Notes under the pieces: model-generated
What the model was told of the DNA's origin: nothing
Database searches by the model: none
The model's input: the letters and a program-made list of their open reading frames with translations, nothing else
Position numbers and translations under genes: made by a program
Source of the DNA: Bacteroidota bacterium
Lineage (GTDB): Bacteria; Bacteroidota; Bacteroidia; Bacteroidales; UBA12481
Assembly (NCBI GenBank): GCA_018669475.1
Contig: JABHCC010000125.1
Coordinates: forward strand, 1 to 64,000
Direction: 5' to 3'
Length of the DNA stretch: 64,000 bases
In this document: piece after piece, positions 44,545 through 53,788 of the stretch
Layout: each line of letters opens with the position of its first letter
Position numbering within the stretch: the stretch's first letter is position 1

Positions 44545-45816
44545 TTACAGTCGCCATGGACCACGCATTGGTTGATAGATCATCCTGTTGGCCTCATCAT
44601 CATTAATAAATCTCTGATTTACCGGATCATAGTCCAAAGAACGTCCAAGCCGAACAGCAATAATTCCGAGGTTAACAACAGTCGATGAACGATGTCCGTT
44701 CATTTCATTAAGAGCAAACTTCTGTCTTGACCTCACAGAATCTGAAAATATTCCAATTTGAGGCTCAGGATCAGGCATAGCAGCAATCTTTTTCTGAAGA
44801 TCAGGAATTGTTGATTTGAATCCCCTGAAAACTTTTCCATTAGGCCCCTCAATATATGCTGCATCCTTGTCTTTGTTCTCACCGTCCAGAATGATTTTGC
44901 AACCATCAGCATAAGTATATTCAATACGTCTCCATGATCCTACGGCATCGGGATGTTGTTGTGGAGCATCCACATCAACTCTTACCGGACTGGTATCGTC
45001 TTTGCCTAAGAGATATTGAACAGGATCAAGATAATGTTGGCCCATATCTCCTAATCCACCTCCATCATAATCCCAGTATCCTCTGAAAACTGAATGTACT
45101 CGTTCAGGATTATATGGTTTATATGGTGCAGGTCCCAACCACATATCATAATCCAGCTCGCCAGGTACCGGCATTGGTTTGAGATTGTGTTTGCCACTCC
45201 AATAAAACTTCCAGTTATAACCTGTAATTCCACTTACAGTGAATTTCAGAGGCCAGCCTAGCATACCACTTTCAATCAATTTCTTGAGTGGCTTAACATC
45301 CGTGCCTAAACCATAGAAGTTATCCTTAAATCTAAACCATGTATTCAGCCTGAACATACGTCCATGCTGCTTAACAGCTTTTACAACCTCAATACCTTCT
45401 CCAATTGTACGGGTCATTGGTTTCTCGCACCAGATATCCTTCCCTGCACGTGCAGCTGCAATTGACATAAGGCCATGCCAGTGTGGAGGTGTGGCTATAT
45501 GAACAACGTCAATATCCGGACGAGCCAGTAGTTCACGGAAATCAGAGTACCCGCTGACATCCTTTCCTACTGAATCCAGGGTTTGTTTGAGATGACTTTT
45601 ATCAACATCACAAACCGCCAGCAATTTTGTTCCTTCATAGCCAATATGGCCACGTCCCATGCCACCTACACCAATAATTCCTTTGGTTAGCTGGTCACTG
45701 GGAGGAATATAACCGGGTCCACCCAATACATGTCTGGGAACAATGGTAAACGCAGCAACTGAGGCAAGAGAGTTCCTCAGAAAATCCCTCCTTTTTAAAG
45801 ATCTTTTCTTTTCCAT
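44545..45816 (-). CDS. Gfo/Idh/MocA-family oxidoreductase with Tat signal
   Basis: The protein (423 residues) begins KRRDFLRNSLASVAAFTIVP, a twin-Arg-like Tat signal, so it is exported folded with its cofactor. The Rossmann motif GVGGMGRGHIG and the conserved CEKPMTRTIGEG (Lys of the EKP motif) identify the family. The C-terminal domain has the GGLGDMGQHYLDPVQYLLG motif. Exported members oxidise sugars with a tightly held NAD(P). It is first in the operon with the DUF1080 gene. Confidence 0.9.
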   Translation of the reverse strand: MEKKRSLKRRDFLRNSLASVAAFTIVPRHVLGGPGYIPPSDQLTKGIIGVGGMGRGHIGYEGTKLLAVCDVDKSHLKQTLDSVGKDVSGYSDFRELLARPDIDVVHIATPPHWHGLMSIAAARAGKDIWCEKPMTRTIGEGIEVVKAVKQHGRMFRLNTWFRFKDNFYGLGTDVKPLKKLIESGMLGWPLKFTVSGITGYNWKFYWSGKHNLKPMPVPGELDYDMWLGPAPYKPYNPERVHSVFRGYWDYDGGGLGDMGQHYLDPVQYLLGKDDTSPVRVDVDAPQQHPDAVGSWRRIEYTYADGCKIILDGENKDKDAAYIEGPNGKVFRGFKSTIPDLQKKIAAMPDPEPQIGIFSDSVRSRQKFALNEMNGHRSSTVVNLGIIAVRLGRSLDYDPVNQRFINDDEANRMIYQPMRGPWRL

Positions 45817-45932
45817 TCTATATGAAATTAATATTACAATCTATTAGAAAATGGTATGGCTTAAGCAAGCTGTGAAGTTATTAATTTAGTGTTTTAGAAA
45901 CAAACCACAGCAAAACTGATTATCTTAGTATT

Positions 45933-46841
45933 ATGAATAAAAGTTCCAGCCTTCTTTTCGCACTGCTCACAAGTACAACTTTAGTCCTTGGCCAAAATCA
46001 AAGTACAAATGTGATCCGTATGGGATTAGTTGCTGATATTCAATATACTGACCAAGCTACAGCTGGATCCCGACACTACCGTGAAAGTCTGCAGAAACTG
46101 GAGGAAATGGTAAATGTCATGAACTCCTATGAGCTCAGTTTCATAGTTGATCTGGGAGATAGGATTGACCGGGATTTCGCAAGTTTTAAGCCTGTTGATG
46201 CTATCCTGAATCGTTTAAATGCTCCTGTTATTTTCGTTCCCGGTAATCATGATTTCCTTGTTAAGAACCGACTTAAAAAAGTGGTCAGACGCAAAACCAA
46301 ATCAAACAGAGGGTATCAATCACTCAAGCAGGGGGAGTGGCGCTTTATCTACCTGAATGGGCTTGACAATAGTCTGGTAGCGAACCCATGGTACCTCCCG
46401 AAGCATTGGATTGCCAGAAAAGAGTTAAAAAAACAGCAGGCAGAGAAACAAGTCAATGCTTATGACTGGAATGGTGGTTTTAGCATCCGGCAGGAAAAAT
46501 GGTTGATTAATCAACTGGCTTCAGCTACTGAAGATCAACAGGATATTATGCTCTTCTGTCACCAACCTCTTTCTCCAGGTAACGCCCATAGTTTGTGGAA
46601 TTATCAGAATATCCTAAACCTGTTGAATGATTATCCTTACCAGGTTTTTTGGATTAATGGCCATGATCATAAAGGAGGGTATGAGAAATCGGGTAAGGTT
46701 CATCTGCTTACATTACATGGCATGGTTGAAGGCGAAAACCCATCATTCGCTGTATTAACAATTGATGACGAAGAGATTACGCTAAAAGGATTCGGAGACC
46801 AGGTTTCTATTCAATTAATGAGAAACGAAAAAATAAATTAG
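45933..46841 (+). CDS. Exported calcineurin-like metallophosphoesterase
   Basis: A signal peptide (cleaved near residue 20, LVLGQNQ) is followed by the metal motifs VADIQYTDQ, VDLGDRIDR, PGNHDFL and NGHDHKGGYE. These form the two-metal site of the family. At 302 residues it resembles the ADP-ribose/CDP-alcohol phosphohydrolase-like group, so a nucleotide-type phosphodiester is plausible. The precise substrate is unknown. Confidence 0.87.
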   Translation: MNKSSSLLFALLTSTTLVLGQNQSTNVIRMGLVADIQYTDQATAGSRHYRESLQKLEEMVNVMNSYELSFIVDLGDRIDRDFASFKPVDAILNRLNAPVIFVPGNHDFLVKNRLKKVVRRKTKSNRGYQSLKQGEWRFIYLNGLDNSLVANPWYLPKHWIARKELKKQQAEKQVNAYDWNGGFSIRQEKWLINQLASATEDQQDIMLFCHQPLSPGNAHSLWNYQNILNLLNDYPYQVFWINGHDHKGGYEKSGKVHLLTLHGMVEGENPSFAVLTIDDEEITLKGFGDQVSIQLMRNEKIN

Positions 46842-46859
46842 TTCAGAACCCTTCAATAT

Positions 46860-47966
46860 CTATTCTAATCGTTCGGTGAGTTTTTGAACCAACTTTGATT
46901 GGCTTAAGAACTCTTTAGCAACCACCCTGATAACGGTATATGTGGGTACCGCCAGAATCATCCCGACAACTCCGCCCAGTGTGCCGGCAGAAATGATAAC
47001 AAGGAAGATTTCCAGAGGATGAGCCTTCACTGATTTAGCAAAAATCAAAGGCTGGAATAAGATATTATCTATAACCTGAGTGATCTCCATAGCAATAATA
47101 ATAAAGACAAGTCTGGGTAAAAGCTCAGTGTAAAAGTCCATCGGAATACTAACAGCTGTCCCTATAGTTAATCCAATGAGCAATCCAATTAGCGGTCCTA
47201 CATAAGGGATAACATTAAGTACACCCGACACAAGTGCAATAGTTACTGCCGTACTAAAATCAAGACCAACTATGGATAAGCCAACAGCGTTGAGCAGAAT
47301 TATTCCTGTAACCTGTAAAGAAACACCAATAAAATAGCGCTTCAGGAAACGTGAGATTGAACTCAGGGCATTTCTGATTTTTTGCTCTTGCTCCTCAGGA
47401 AAAAATAATATAAGTGAGTTTTCAAATAACCTGGCCTCTTTCATAAAGAAAAATGAAGTAAAAGAGATGACTACAAAAGCTACAAAAATATTGCCTACAG
47501 TTCCAGCCACGCCTCTGGCGAAGCTGGTAATTCTCTCCAGGCCCATAACAGATGTGATTGTTTCAGTAGCCCAGGCCTCCACAGTAAACTCCTCATCACC
47601 AGTCAATTTAAATTCATCAACGAAGTGCTCAAGTTCGGCTATCGGCTCCCTGAGATTTTCCAGAACCGACTGAATATCAAGACTTGAGAAATACTGAAAT
47701 TCTTTAGCGAGCAAAGGAATAAAGAATCTGAAAAAGAAAATAATAAGAACCCAGATTATTAATAGTGTAAACAGAGAACACAGCCATCTTGGGAAATGCC
47801 ATTTCCTTATTCTGATCTTTTGCATTACATCCACAAGAGGCTGGCCAATCATAGAAATTATAAAGGCCACTAATACATAAGCCATTACATTGCCCAATTG
47901 CCATACAGCTAAAGCTATAAGCAATATGGGTAAAATAAACAGGATGATACGTGTGCTTCTATTCAT
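46860..47966 (-). CDS. AI-2E family membrane transporter
   Basis: About eight membrane helices in 368 residues, with the characteristic VLNVIPYVGPLIGLLIG and TLGGVVGMILAVPTYTVIRV motifs. The family contains the autoinducer-2 exporter TqsA and Na+/H+ antiporters, so the substrate cannot be named. It converges with the phosphoesterase gene. Confidence 0.9.
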   Translation of the reverse strand: MNRSTRIILFILPILLIALAVWQLGNVMAYVLVAFIISMIGQPLVDVMQKIRIRKWHFPRWLCSLFTLLIIWVLIIFFFRFFIPLLAKEFQYFSSLDIQSVLENLREPIAELEHFVDEFKLTGDEEFTVEAWATETITSVMGLERITSFARGVAGTVGNIFVAFVVISFTSFFFMKEARLFENSLILFFPEEQEQKIRNALSSISRFLKRYFIGVSLQVTGIILLNAVGLSIVGLDFSTAVTIALVSGVLNVIPYVGPLIGLLIGLTIGTAVSIPMDFYTELLPRLVFIIIAMEITQVIDNILFQPLIFAKSVKAHPLEIFLVIISAGTLGGVVGMILAVPTYTVIRVVAKEFLSQSKLVQKLTERLE

Positions 47967-47996
47967 TAAACAAATCCTAAACTAGTTGATCTAAAA

Positions 47997-49361
47997 TTAC
48001 GAAAAAAGAGAGAGTATCGCATCCTTCAGGAAGCTCTCCACTAAAATGAAGGCAAGTAAAACAACAAGCGACCAGAGTAAATGTCTGATTATATTTGTAT
48101 ACTGACTGACCCTGATACCCAGTATTACCCGGAGGTAGACCATTAAGAATACCCTCTCAAAAGAATATGCAATTAATGTTGCAAAGGCTACACCCAAGAG
48201 TCCGAAATACTGAACAAAAATCAGGCTAAGACCCACATTGACAAGCAATTCAAATCCGGCAGCCAGCATTAATACTTTGGTTTTCTTCAGAGCAATAAAT
48301 ATTGCCTGAGGGAAAAGAAGGCGAGTAAGGATCAATAGTAAATAAACATTAAAAATACCTGCACTTGCAATAAACCGTTCATCGTAAATAAGTGGAAAAA
48401 GCAAATAAGAAGTAAGTATCAGGAATAATGTTACCGGAAACAACCACTTTGCAAGTACTGTAGAACGTTCTTTGAGGCTTTTTAATCCGGCATGAATTCC
48501 TTTTTCTGTAAACACTGGTATGATCCCATTACTAAGAGCATGAGCCAGTAATGCTACGAGAGGTAATTCCCGGGCTCCATATCTGAAAACCGCAAAAGTG
48601 CTCTCGTCATAATAGGCCTTAATAATAAATCCATCAACATAGTGAGCTGATCCACTTAAGAACACACTTACCAGAATTGGAATACCCAGCTTCATATGCT
48701 CGACCTGAAACTTCCAGGAAAATTGTATCCGGCTGTATTCGGATATTACAACAAGTAAGTACACAAAACGCAAAAAAGCACTTCCTACTAAGGCTGTAAG
48801 CACCCAATTCAGAGGCAGGTTTAACAAAGCAGCAGTAGATACCAGCAAAAATTGAAATCCGAATACCAGCCACCCGTAACGGACTAATTTACGTGCTTCT
48901 TTATTTAGAAGATATATATATTCAACTAGTGCCGATGGTGATTGGAATATTACAAATGCAGCAACAAAATAGCTCAGGTTCCGGCCAAGTTTTATATCGA
49001 TCAGATTAGCTATTGATTCACCAATAAGCAACACTAATAATCCGCCCAGTAATGAAAAAGCCATTAAGCTGATAAAGGCATTGAAAATTTCTGGTGATTT
49101 CTTCCCAGATGACTGATCTTCAAAGCTTTTACTGTTTTTGAAAAGCGGCAGTAATGACTGGATGATTCCTGTTACCCAGAAGAAAGTCAAGGCTCCCGTG
49201 AACAAGAGCAAAGACTCAAATTTACCGATTGATTCGGTTGATAAGGCTGATTTTGCCAGAACAATACTGATCAGAAACAACGAACCATAACGGATTAGTT
49301 GCACTATTTGCAGTCCCGATAGTGAATCAGGTCTGAACAGTTTTTTCAGGGCCTTAGCCAA
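47997..49361 (-). CDS. Polysaccharide/oligosaccharide flippase (Wzx/MATE-like)
   Basis: A 454-residue protein with about 12-14 hydrophobic segments of the MVF/polysaccharide-export fold, e.g. LIRYGSLFLISIVLAK and LGVAFATLIAYSFERVF. It probably flips lipid-linked sugars. Its start is a TTG at 49361, two bases after the lon stop, with no ATG before the first helix. No glycosyltransferases accompany it here. Confidence 0.8.
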   Translation of the reverse strand: MAKALKKLFRPDSLSGLQIVQLIRYGSLFLISIVLAKSALSTESIGKFESLLLFTGALTFFWVTGIIQSLLPLFKNSKSFEDQSSGKKSPEIFNAFISLMAFSLLGGLLVLLIGESIANLIDIKLGRNLSYFVAAFVIFQSPSALVEYIYLLNKEARKLVRYGWLVFGFQFLLVSTAALLNLPLNWVLTALVGSAFLRFVYLLVVISEYSRIQFSWKFQVEHMKLGIPILVSVFLSGSAHYVDGFIIKAYYDESTFAVFRYGARELPLVALLAHALSNGIIPVFTEKGIHAGLKSLKERSTVLAKWLFPVTLFLILTSYLLFPLIYDERFIASAGIFNVYLLLILTRLLFPQAIFIALKKTKVLMLAAGFELLVNVGLSLIFVQYFGLLGVAFATLIAYSFERVFLMVYLRVILGIRVSQYTNIIRHLLWSLVVLLAFILVESFLKDAILSLFS

Positions 49362-49363
49362 TA

Positions 49364-51808
49364 TTAATCAATTTTTATTGCGTCTTTTACCTTTTGCTTT
49401 AATAAAGCATTGTCCAGCACTTCCTTAATAGAACTAACGTACTGAATTCGTAAACCTTTTAAATATTTTGGTTTAATTTGTTCAACATCTTTACGATTCT
49501 CTTCTGCAAGCAGTACTTCTTTGATAGAAGCCCTCTTCGCAGCTAAAATCTTCTCCTTGATCCCGCCAACTGGCAATACTCTGCCTCTCAATGTTATTTC
49601 GCCAGTCATAGCAAGCTGACTTTTAATCTTTCTCTGAGTAAAAGACGAAACTAAAGAGGATACCATAGTTACACCTGCTGAGGGACCATCTTTCGGAATT
49701 GCACCCTCTGGTACATGAATATGAACATTCCATTTCTCAAAAATGTCAGCAGGAATATTGAAGTAATCGGCATGTGATTTTATGTACTCTAAAGCTAGCA
49801 TCGCTGATTCCTTCATAACCTCACCCAGGTTTCCTGTCAGAGTTAAATTGCCTTTGCCCCGGCTAAGACTACTTTCCACGTAAAGAATTTGTCCTCCTGT
49901 TTCTGTCCAGGCCAAACCCGTAACCACACCTGCGTATTCATTTCCCTGATATTTCTCCCTTAAAACTTCAGGAGGGCCAAGAAATTTACGAATCCCCTCT
50001 AAAGACAGCTTCTTTTCTACTTTCTCAGCAAAAGCAACACTCTTTGCTATTTGTCTCACGACTTTAGCAATTTTTTTATCTAACTGGCGTACACCTGATT
50101 CCCGGGTATAATTCTCTATAATATGAGATAATACCTCATTTGAGAATTTCACATGGCCCTTTTTGAGGCCATGAGCTTCGAGCTGTTTTTCAACTAAATG
50201 TTTATGAGCAATTTCAATTTTCTCCTCCACAACATAGCCTGAAATTTCAATCATTTCCATCCGATCCCTCAAAGCAGGATGGATTGTTGCCGGATTATTG
50301 GCAGTAGCAATAAATAATACTTTGGAAAGATCATACTCCATTTCAAGGAAGTTGTCATAGAAAGCACTGTTTTGTTCCGGATCCAGAACCTCTAACAAAG
50401 CTGATGCTGGATCCCCACGAAAATCACTCCCGACCTTGTCTATCTCATCAAGAATAAATACAGGATTCGAGCTTTGTGCCCTTTTTATATACTGTACAAT
50501 TCTACCTGGCATGGCTCCAATATATGTTTTTCTGTGTCCTCGAATTTCAGATTCATCTTTTAAGCCACCCAGAGACATGCGAACATAGTTTCTGTCAATT
50601 GCCCTCGCTACAGATTTTCCCAGAGAAGTTTTACCGACTCCAGGAGGTCCGTACAGGCAAATTATTGGTGATTTCATGTCACCTTTAAGTTTTAAGACAG
50701 CAAGGTGCTCAAGAATTCTATCTTTCACCTGATCTAATCCAGAATGATCTTCATCCAGTATTTTCTGTGCCCTTTTCAAATCGAAATTATCTTCAGTGAC
50801 CACATTCCATGGTAAATCAAGGATAATATCAAGATAATTCAACTGCACAGAATACTCTGCTGATGAGGGATTAATACGTGAGAGTTTATCCAGCTCCTTC
50901 TCAAATACTTTGGCAACTTCTTCAGACCAATCTTTCTTTTTTGCCTTATTTTTGATCTCCTGAATCTCCTGATCCATTGGATTGCCTCCAAGCTCATCCT
51001 GAATAGTTTTCATTTGCTGATTAAGCAAATACTCCTTCTGCTGCTGATCAAGCTCCAGTTTCACTTTGTCCTGGATATCTCTTTTTAGCTTTTGTTTCTG
51101 ATATTCCAATGACAGATACTCAAGTAAACGAACACCACGTTCCTTAAGGTTATCCATTTCAAGAAGTCTTTGCTTTTGGTCTGCATCAATATCCAGATTT
51201 GAGCAAATATAATTGACCAGAAAACTTGCACCTTCAATATTTTTCAAAGCAAAACTGGCTTCTTGGGGAATATTAGAGGAAAACTGAACAATTTTGAGTG
51301 CTATGTCTTTGACAGATCCAATAACGGCATCAAAATCTTCTTGCTTATCAATTGGTTTCACATCTTCCAGTGCCGTCACTTTTCCCAATAAATAGGGATC
51401 ATCTGACAAGAGTTCATCCAAATGGAAACGCCTCTTTCCCTGGATGATTACAGAAGTGGAATCATCAGGCATATTAAGAATTTTCACAATACTTGCCACA
51501 GTCCCGACACTGTACAGATCATCAATTCCCGGGTCATCAATTACTGTGTCTTTCTGAGCAATAACTCCAATTTGCTTATTGCCTTTGTACAGATCTTTAA
51601 TCAGTTTTATTGACTTCTCCCGCCCTACTGTAATAGGAATTACCACACCAGGAAAAAGTACCGTATTCCTTAAAGGGAGTATTGGCAGATTATCTGGTAT
51701 TTCAGTGCTGTTTATGTCTTCATCTTTGCCGTCAGAGAGTAAAGGAATGAAATCTGAATCATCATCCCCAAAGTCCATGAAAATATTATCACTTAGTTTT
51801 CTACCCAC
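49364..51808 (-). CDS. lon: ATP-dependent protease Lon
   Basis: A full Lon (814 residues): N-terminal substrate-binding LON domain (about 40-235), coiled segment, AAA+ module with Walker A GPPGVGKTSL, Walker B VFILDEIDKVGSD and sensor motifs. The protease domain has catalytic Ser710 (KDGPSAGVTM) and Lys753 (IKEKILAAKR), 43 residues apart as in E. coli Lon. The start is GTG at 51808 with AGGA upstream; ATG 51778 is the alternative. The flippase gene begins 2 nt after its stop. Confidence 0.96.
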   Translation of the reverse strand: MGRKLSDNIFMDFGDDDSDFIPLLSDGKDEDINSTEIPDNLPILPLRNTVLFPGVVIPITVGREKSIKLIKDLYKGNKQIGVIAQKDTVIDDPGIDDLYSVGTVASIVKILNMPDDSTSVIIQGKRRFHLDELLSDDPYLLGKVTALEDVKPIDKQEDFDAVIGSVKDIALKIVQFSSNIPQEASFALKNIEGASFLVNYICSNLDIDADQKQRLLEMDNLKERGVRLLEYLSLEYQKQKLKRDIQDKVKLELDQQQKEYLLNQQMKTIQDELGGNPMDQEIQEIKNKAKKKDWSEEVAKVFEKELDKLSRINPSSAEYSVQLNYLDIILDLPWNVVTEDNFDLKRAQKILDEDHSGLDQVKDRILEHLAVLKLKGDMKSPIICLYGPPGVGKTSLGKSVARAIDRNYVRMSLGGLKDESEIRGHRKTYIGAMPGRIVQYIKRAQSSNPVFILDEIDKVGSDFRGDPASALLEVLDPEQNSAFYDNFLEMEYDLSKVLFIATANNPATIHPALRDRMEMIEISGYVVEEKIEIAHKHLVEKQLEAHGLKKGHVKFSNEVLSHIIENYTRESGVRQLDKKIAKVVRQIAKSVAFAEKVEKKLSLEGIRKFLGPPEVLREKYQGNEYAGVVTGLAWTETGGQILYVESSLSRGKGNLTLTGNLGEVMKESAMLALEYIKSHADYFNIPADIFEKWNVHIHVPEGAIPKDGPSAGVTMVSSLVSSFTQRKIKSQLAMTGEITLRGRVLPVGGIKEKILAAKRASIKEVLLAEENRKDVEQIKPKYLKGLRIQYVSSIKEVLDNALLKQKVKDAIKID

Positions 51809-51944
51809 AGTTCCTACTTTCTAATTGTGTTCACTAAAAATATAAATTTCTTCACCGGAATCAAGTAAGGATACCAGCCAATATGGCAGAATCCCCTAAT
51901 AATATCCAGCTCAGCCCTATTGGCAATCATTGTGCCAAGTTCAC

Positions 51945-51972
51945 AAAAAAAGGGAGTACTGTCAGTACCCCC
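51945..51972 (-). terminator. Terminator of rpmE2
   Basis: The hairpin 51972-51952 pairs GGGGGTACT with AGTACTCCC (9 bp, one G-U, 3-nt loop) and is followed by seven T on the minus strand. It lies 24 nt after the L31 stop codon. Confidence 0.85.
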
Positions 51973-51996
51973 TTATAAAATCTATATGTGAAATTA

Positions 51997-52263
51997 TTAT
52001 TTCTGTACGCGCTTATCCATATGCTGACTATAACGTTTTTTAAACTTATCAACCCTACCAGCAGTATCAACAAGCTTCATCTTTCCTGTATAGAAAGGAT
52101 GAGAAGTATTGGAGATTTCAAGTTTAACCAATGGATATGTAGTCCCTTCAATCTCGATAGAGTCTCTGGTGTTAACTGTTGAACGAGTCAGGAAGGTGTG
52201 TTCATTTGACATGTCCTTGAAGGCCACCATTCTGTAATTATCCGGATGTATTCCTTTTTTCAT
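51997..52263 (-). CDS. rpmE2: 50S ribosomal protein L31 type B
   Basis: The 88-residue protein [18 protein letters not shown] matches L31. It lacks the CxxC/Cys zinc ligands of type A, so it is the zinc-free form ([13 protein letters not shown] is conserved). It has its own consensus promoter and terminator. Confidence 0.95.
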   Translation of the reverse strand: MKKGIHPDNYRMVAFKDMSNEHTFLTRSTVNTRDSIEIEGTTYPLVKLEISNTSHPFYTGKMKLVDTAGRVDKFKKRYSQHMDKRVQK

Positions 52264-52283
52264 TGCTCTAATTTTTTTGCAGA

Positions 52284-52308
52284 CCCTTACTACATTCTAC
52301 ATTAAGGG
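52284..52308 (-). promoter_or_regulatory. 5'-terminal hairpin of the L31 mRNA
   Basis: CCCTTA and TAAGGG (52308-52303 and 52289-52284 on the minus strand) pair around a 13-nt loop. Flanking TGCA/TGCA could extend the stem, but the outer arm overlaps the promoter. The hairpin would sit at the very 5' end of the transcript, about 20 nt before the ATG. L31 autoregulates through its leader in other phyla; nothing here proves it. Confidence 0.4.
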
Positions 52309-52312
52309 AGTG

Positions 52313-52343
52313 CAAAGGTAAACACAATCCACATAATTCCAAA
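52313..52343 (-). promoter_or_regulatory. rpmE2 promoter
   Basis: TTTG (52343-52340), 19 nt, TAccTTTG (52320-52313): a perfect match to the Bacteroidota promoter consensus on the minus strand, 50 nt before the start codon. Confidence 0.75.
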
Positions 52344-52361
52344 ATTATCCCTGGTAATTTA

Positions 52362-53561
52362 CTAATTTGATTTTACATGCTTTCGCAGACTACTATTTCC
52401 TTGTTCATTGCTAAAACGTTGAAAAGTAGCATTCTGATCGAATAAGTACCGGAAGGTGATATGCTTTTTCATTTGCACACCTCCTATTTGCTCATACATT
52501 TTTATCATTCTTGGATTATAATCAGCTACCCATGAAAGCTCCATCTCAGTATATTCCGGCCGCTTTTTCATTGACCTTACAAACTGCAGGAAAAGTGCAC
52601 TGATCACACCAGAATTCTGGTATTCAGGGATGACACCTGCTAAAAAGACCCGGTTGCGTGTTATTGTCTTTCTCTTTTTCAGATATAAAAATTTCAATGC
52701 CTGTAAATAATTCAACCTTCCATTGAAATGCTTCAGTATCTGATTGACATCAGGAAAAGCCACTGTTACCCCGATTGGTTCTCCATCCTTATAATCAAAC
52801 CATATGAAATCATCAACAATAATTGATTGCGCCGATTCCAGAACCTGTGCTAGATCAGCTTCTTTCAGATCAACAAAACCTTCCATATAATCTGACCAGG
52901 TTTTATTCAATATTCTGACAAAATCCGGAATAAACTTTTTTGATTTCTTTTTTGAGTAGTGTTCGAATGTATAGCCGGGACGAGTTTCAAGATATTCAGC
53001 AAATTTCACCATCCTGGCAGGAAATGGTTTGTTCATATCGACGTGATAACTAAATTGCTGGTAATAATCTTTAAACCCGTATGCCTCAAATAGATCCCTG
53101 TAATATGGTTTGTTGTATGGCATTCCATAACCCTGAGGAACAAATCCCTCAACGAGCACACCCCAATTCACAAAATTTTCACCAAAATTTATGCTGCCAT
53201 CCATTGCCTTACATCTTCGCTCCTCCAACCAGTCTTTTGCTGTGTCAAAAAGCAAATCTGCAGTTGGCTGATTATTATGACATACAAAAAAGCCAATCCC
53301 TCCTGTTGGCAGTTTATCTTTTCCTGTTTTTTGAAAGTCAACAAAAGCAGCAATCCTGCCAAGAAGCTGTCCGTCATCTGTACTCACAACCCACCGGATT
53401 GCCTCAGCATTCTGAAACAAACTGTTTTTTTGGGGGTCGAACATATTCTCAAGCTCCATCCTTAAAGGAGCCACATAATTATTGTCATCCCTGTATTGCT
53501 CAATAGCGACAGCATGAAACAACTCAATGCCAATTTGATCATTTACCTCAATAACTTGCAT
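52362..53561 (-). CDS. GNAT-fold N-acyltransferase-like protein
   Basis: A 399-residue protein with an N-terminal region QVIEVNDQIGIELFHAVA and a C-terminal acetyltransferase-like fold containing FLAGVIPEYQNSGVISALFLQF. The sequence ELSWVADYNPRMIKMYEQIGG resembles the acetyl-CoA-binding and strand-7 region. The family is widespread in Bacteroidota without a known substrate. I start at ATG 53561, because the longer ORF (MSIFDPLPNRKF) adds an unconserved lead. Confidence 0.65.
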   Translation of the reverse strand: MQVIEVNDQIGIELFHAVAIEQYRDDNNYVAPLRMELENMFDPQKNSLFQNAEAIRWVVSTDDGQLLGRIAAFVDFQKTGKDKLPTGGIGFFVCHNNQPTADLLFDTAKDWLEERRCKAMDGSINFGENFVNWGVLVEGFVPQGYGMPYNKPYYRDLFEAYGFKDYYQQFSYHVDMNKPFPARMVKFAEYLETRPGYTFEHYSKKKSKKFIPDFVRILNKTWSDYMEGFVDLKEADLAQVLESAQSIIVDDFIWFDYKDGEPIGVTVAFPDVNQILKHFNGRLNYLQALKFLYLKKRKTITRNRVFLAGVIPEYQNSGVISALFLQFVRSMKKRPEYTEMELSWVADYNPRMIKMYEQIGGVQMKKHITFRYLFDQNATFQRFSNEQGNSSLRKHVKSN

Positions 53562-53663
53562 AAATTTCCTATTAGGTAGCGGGTCAAAGATACTCAAACT
53601 GTGTTTTTTTTCAAGTGCTTGTTTTTGTGCTTGGTTTTTTCTTAAATTTGTGCCACCAAAAAT

Positions 53664-53738
53664 GGTGGGTGTAGTTCAGTAGGTTAGAACGTTGGATTGT
53701 GGTTCCAAAGGTCGCCGGTTCGAATCCGGTCATCCACC
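53664..53738 (+). tRNA. tRNA-His (GTG anticodon)
   Basis: The cloverleaf can be drawn completely: acceptor GTGGGTG with CATCCAC, plus the extra G-1 (53664) opposite C73 that marks tRNA-His. The anticodon stem TTGGA/TCCAA holds GTG, and the T arm is CCGGTTCGAATCCGG. CCA is only partly encoded. Confidence 0.95.
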
Positions 53739-53747
53739 CAAAATTGT

Positions 53748-53785
53748 GTCCCAATCGCCCCCTGGAGATTGGGACTTTTCTTTTT
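53748..53785 (+). terminator. Terminator after tRNA-His
   Basis: GTCCCAATC (53748-53756) pairs perfectly with GATTGGGAC (53767-53775), followed by TTTTCTTTTT. It ends 3 nt before the EamA start codon. Confidence 0.85.
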
Positions 53786-53788
53786 ATT

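Noticed and set aside
53699-53788. N-terminal extension of the EamA gene reading from the tRNA
   Set aside because: It would translate the tRNA and its terminator. The ATG at 53789 gives a normal first membrane helix.
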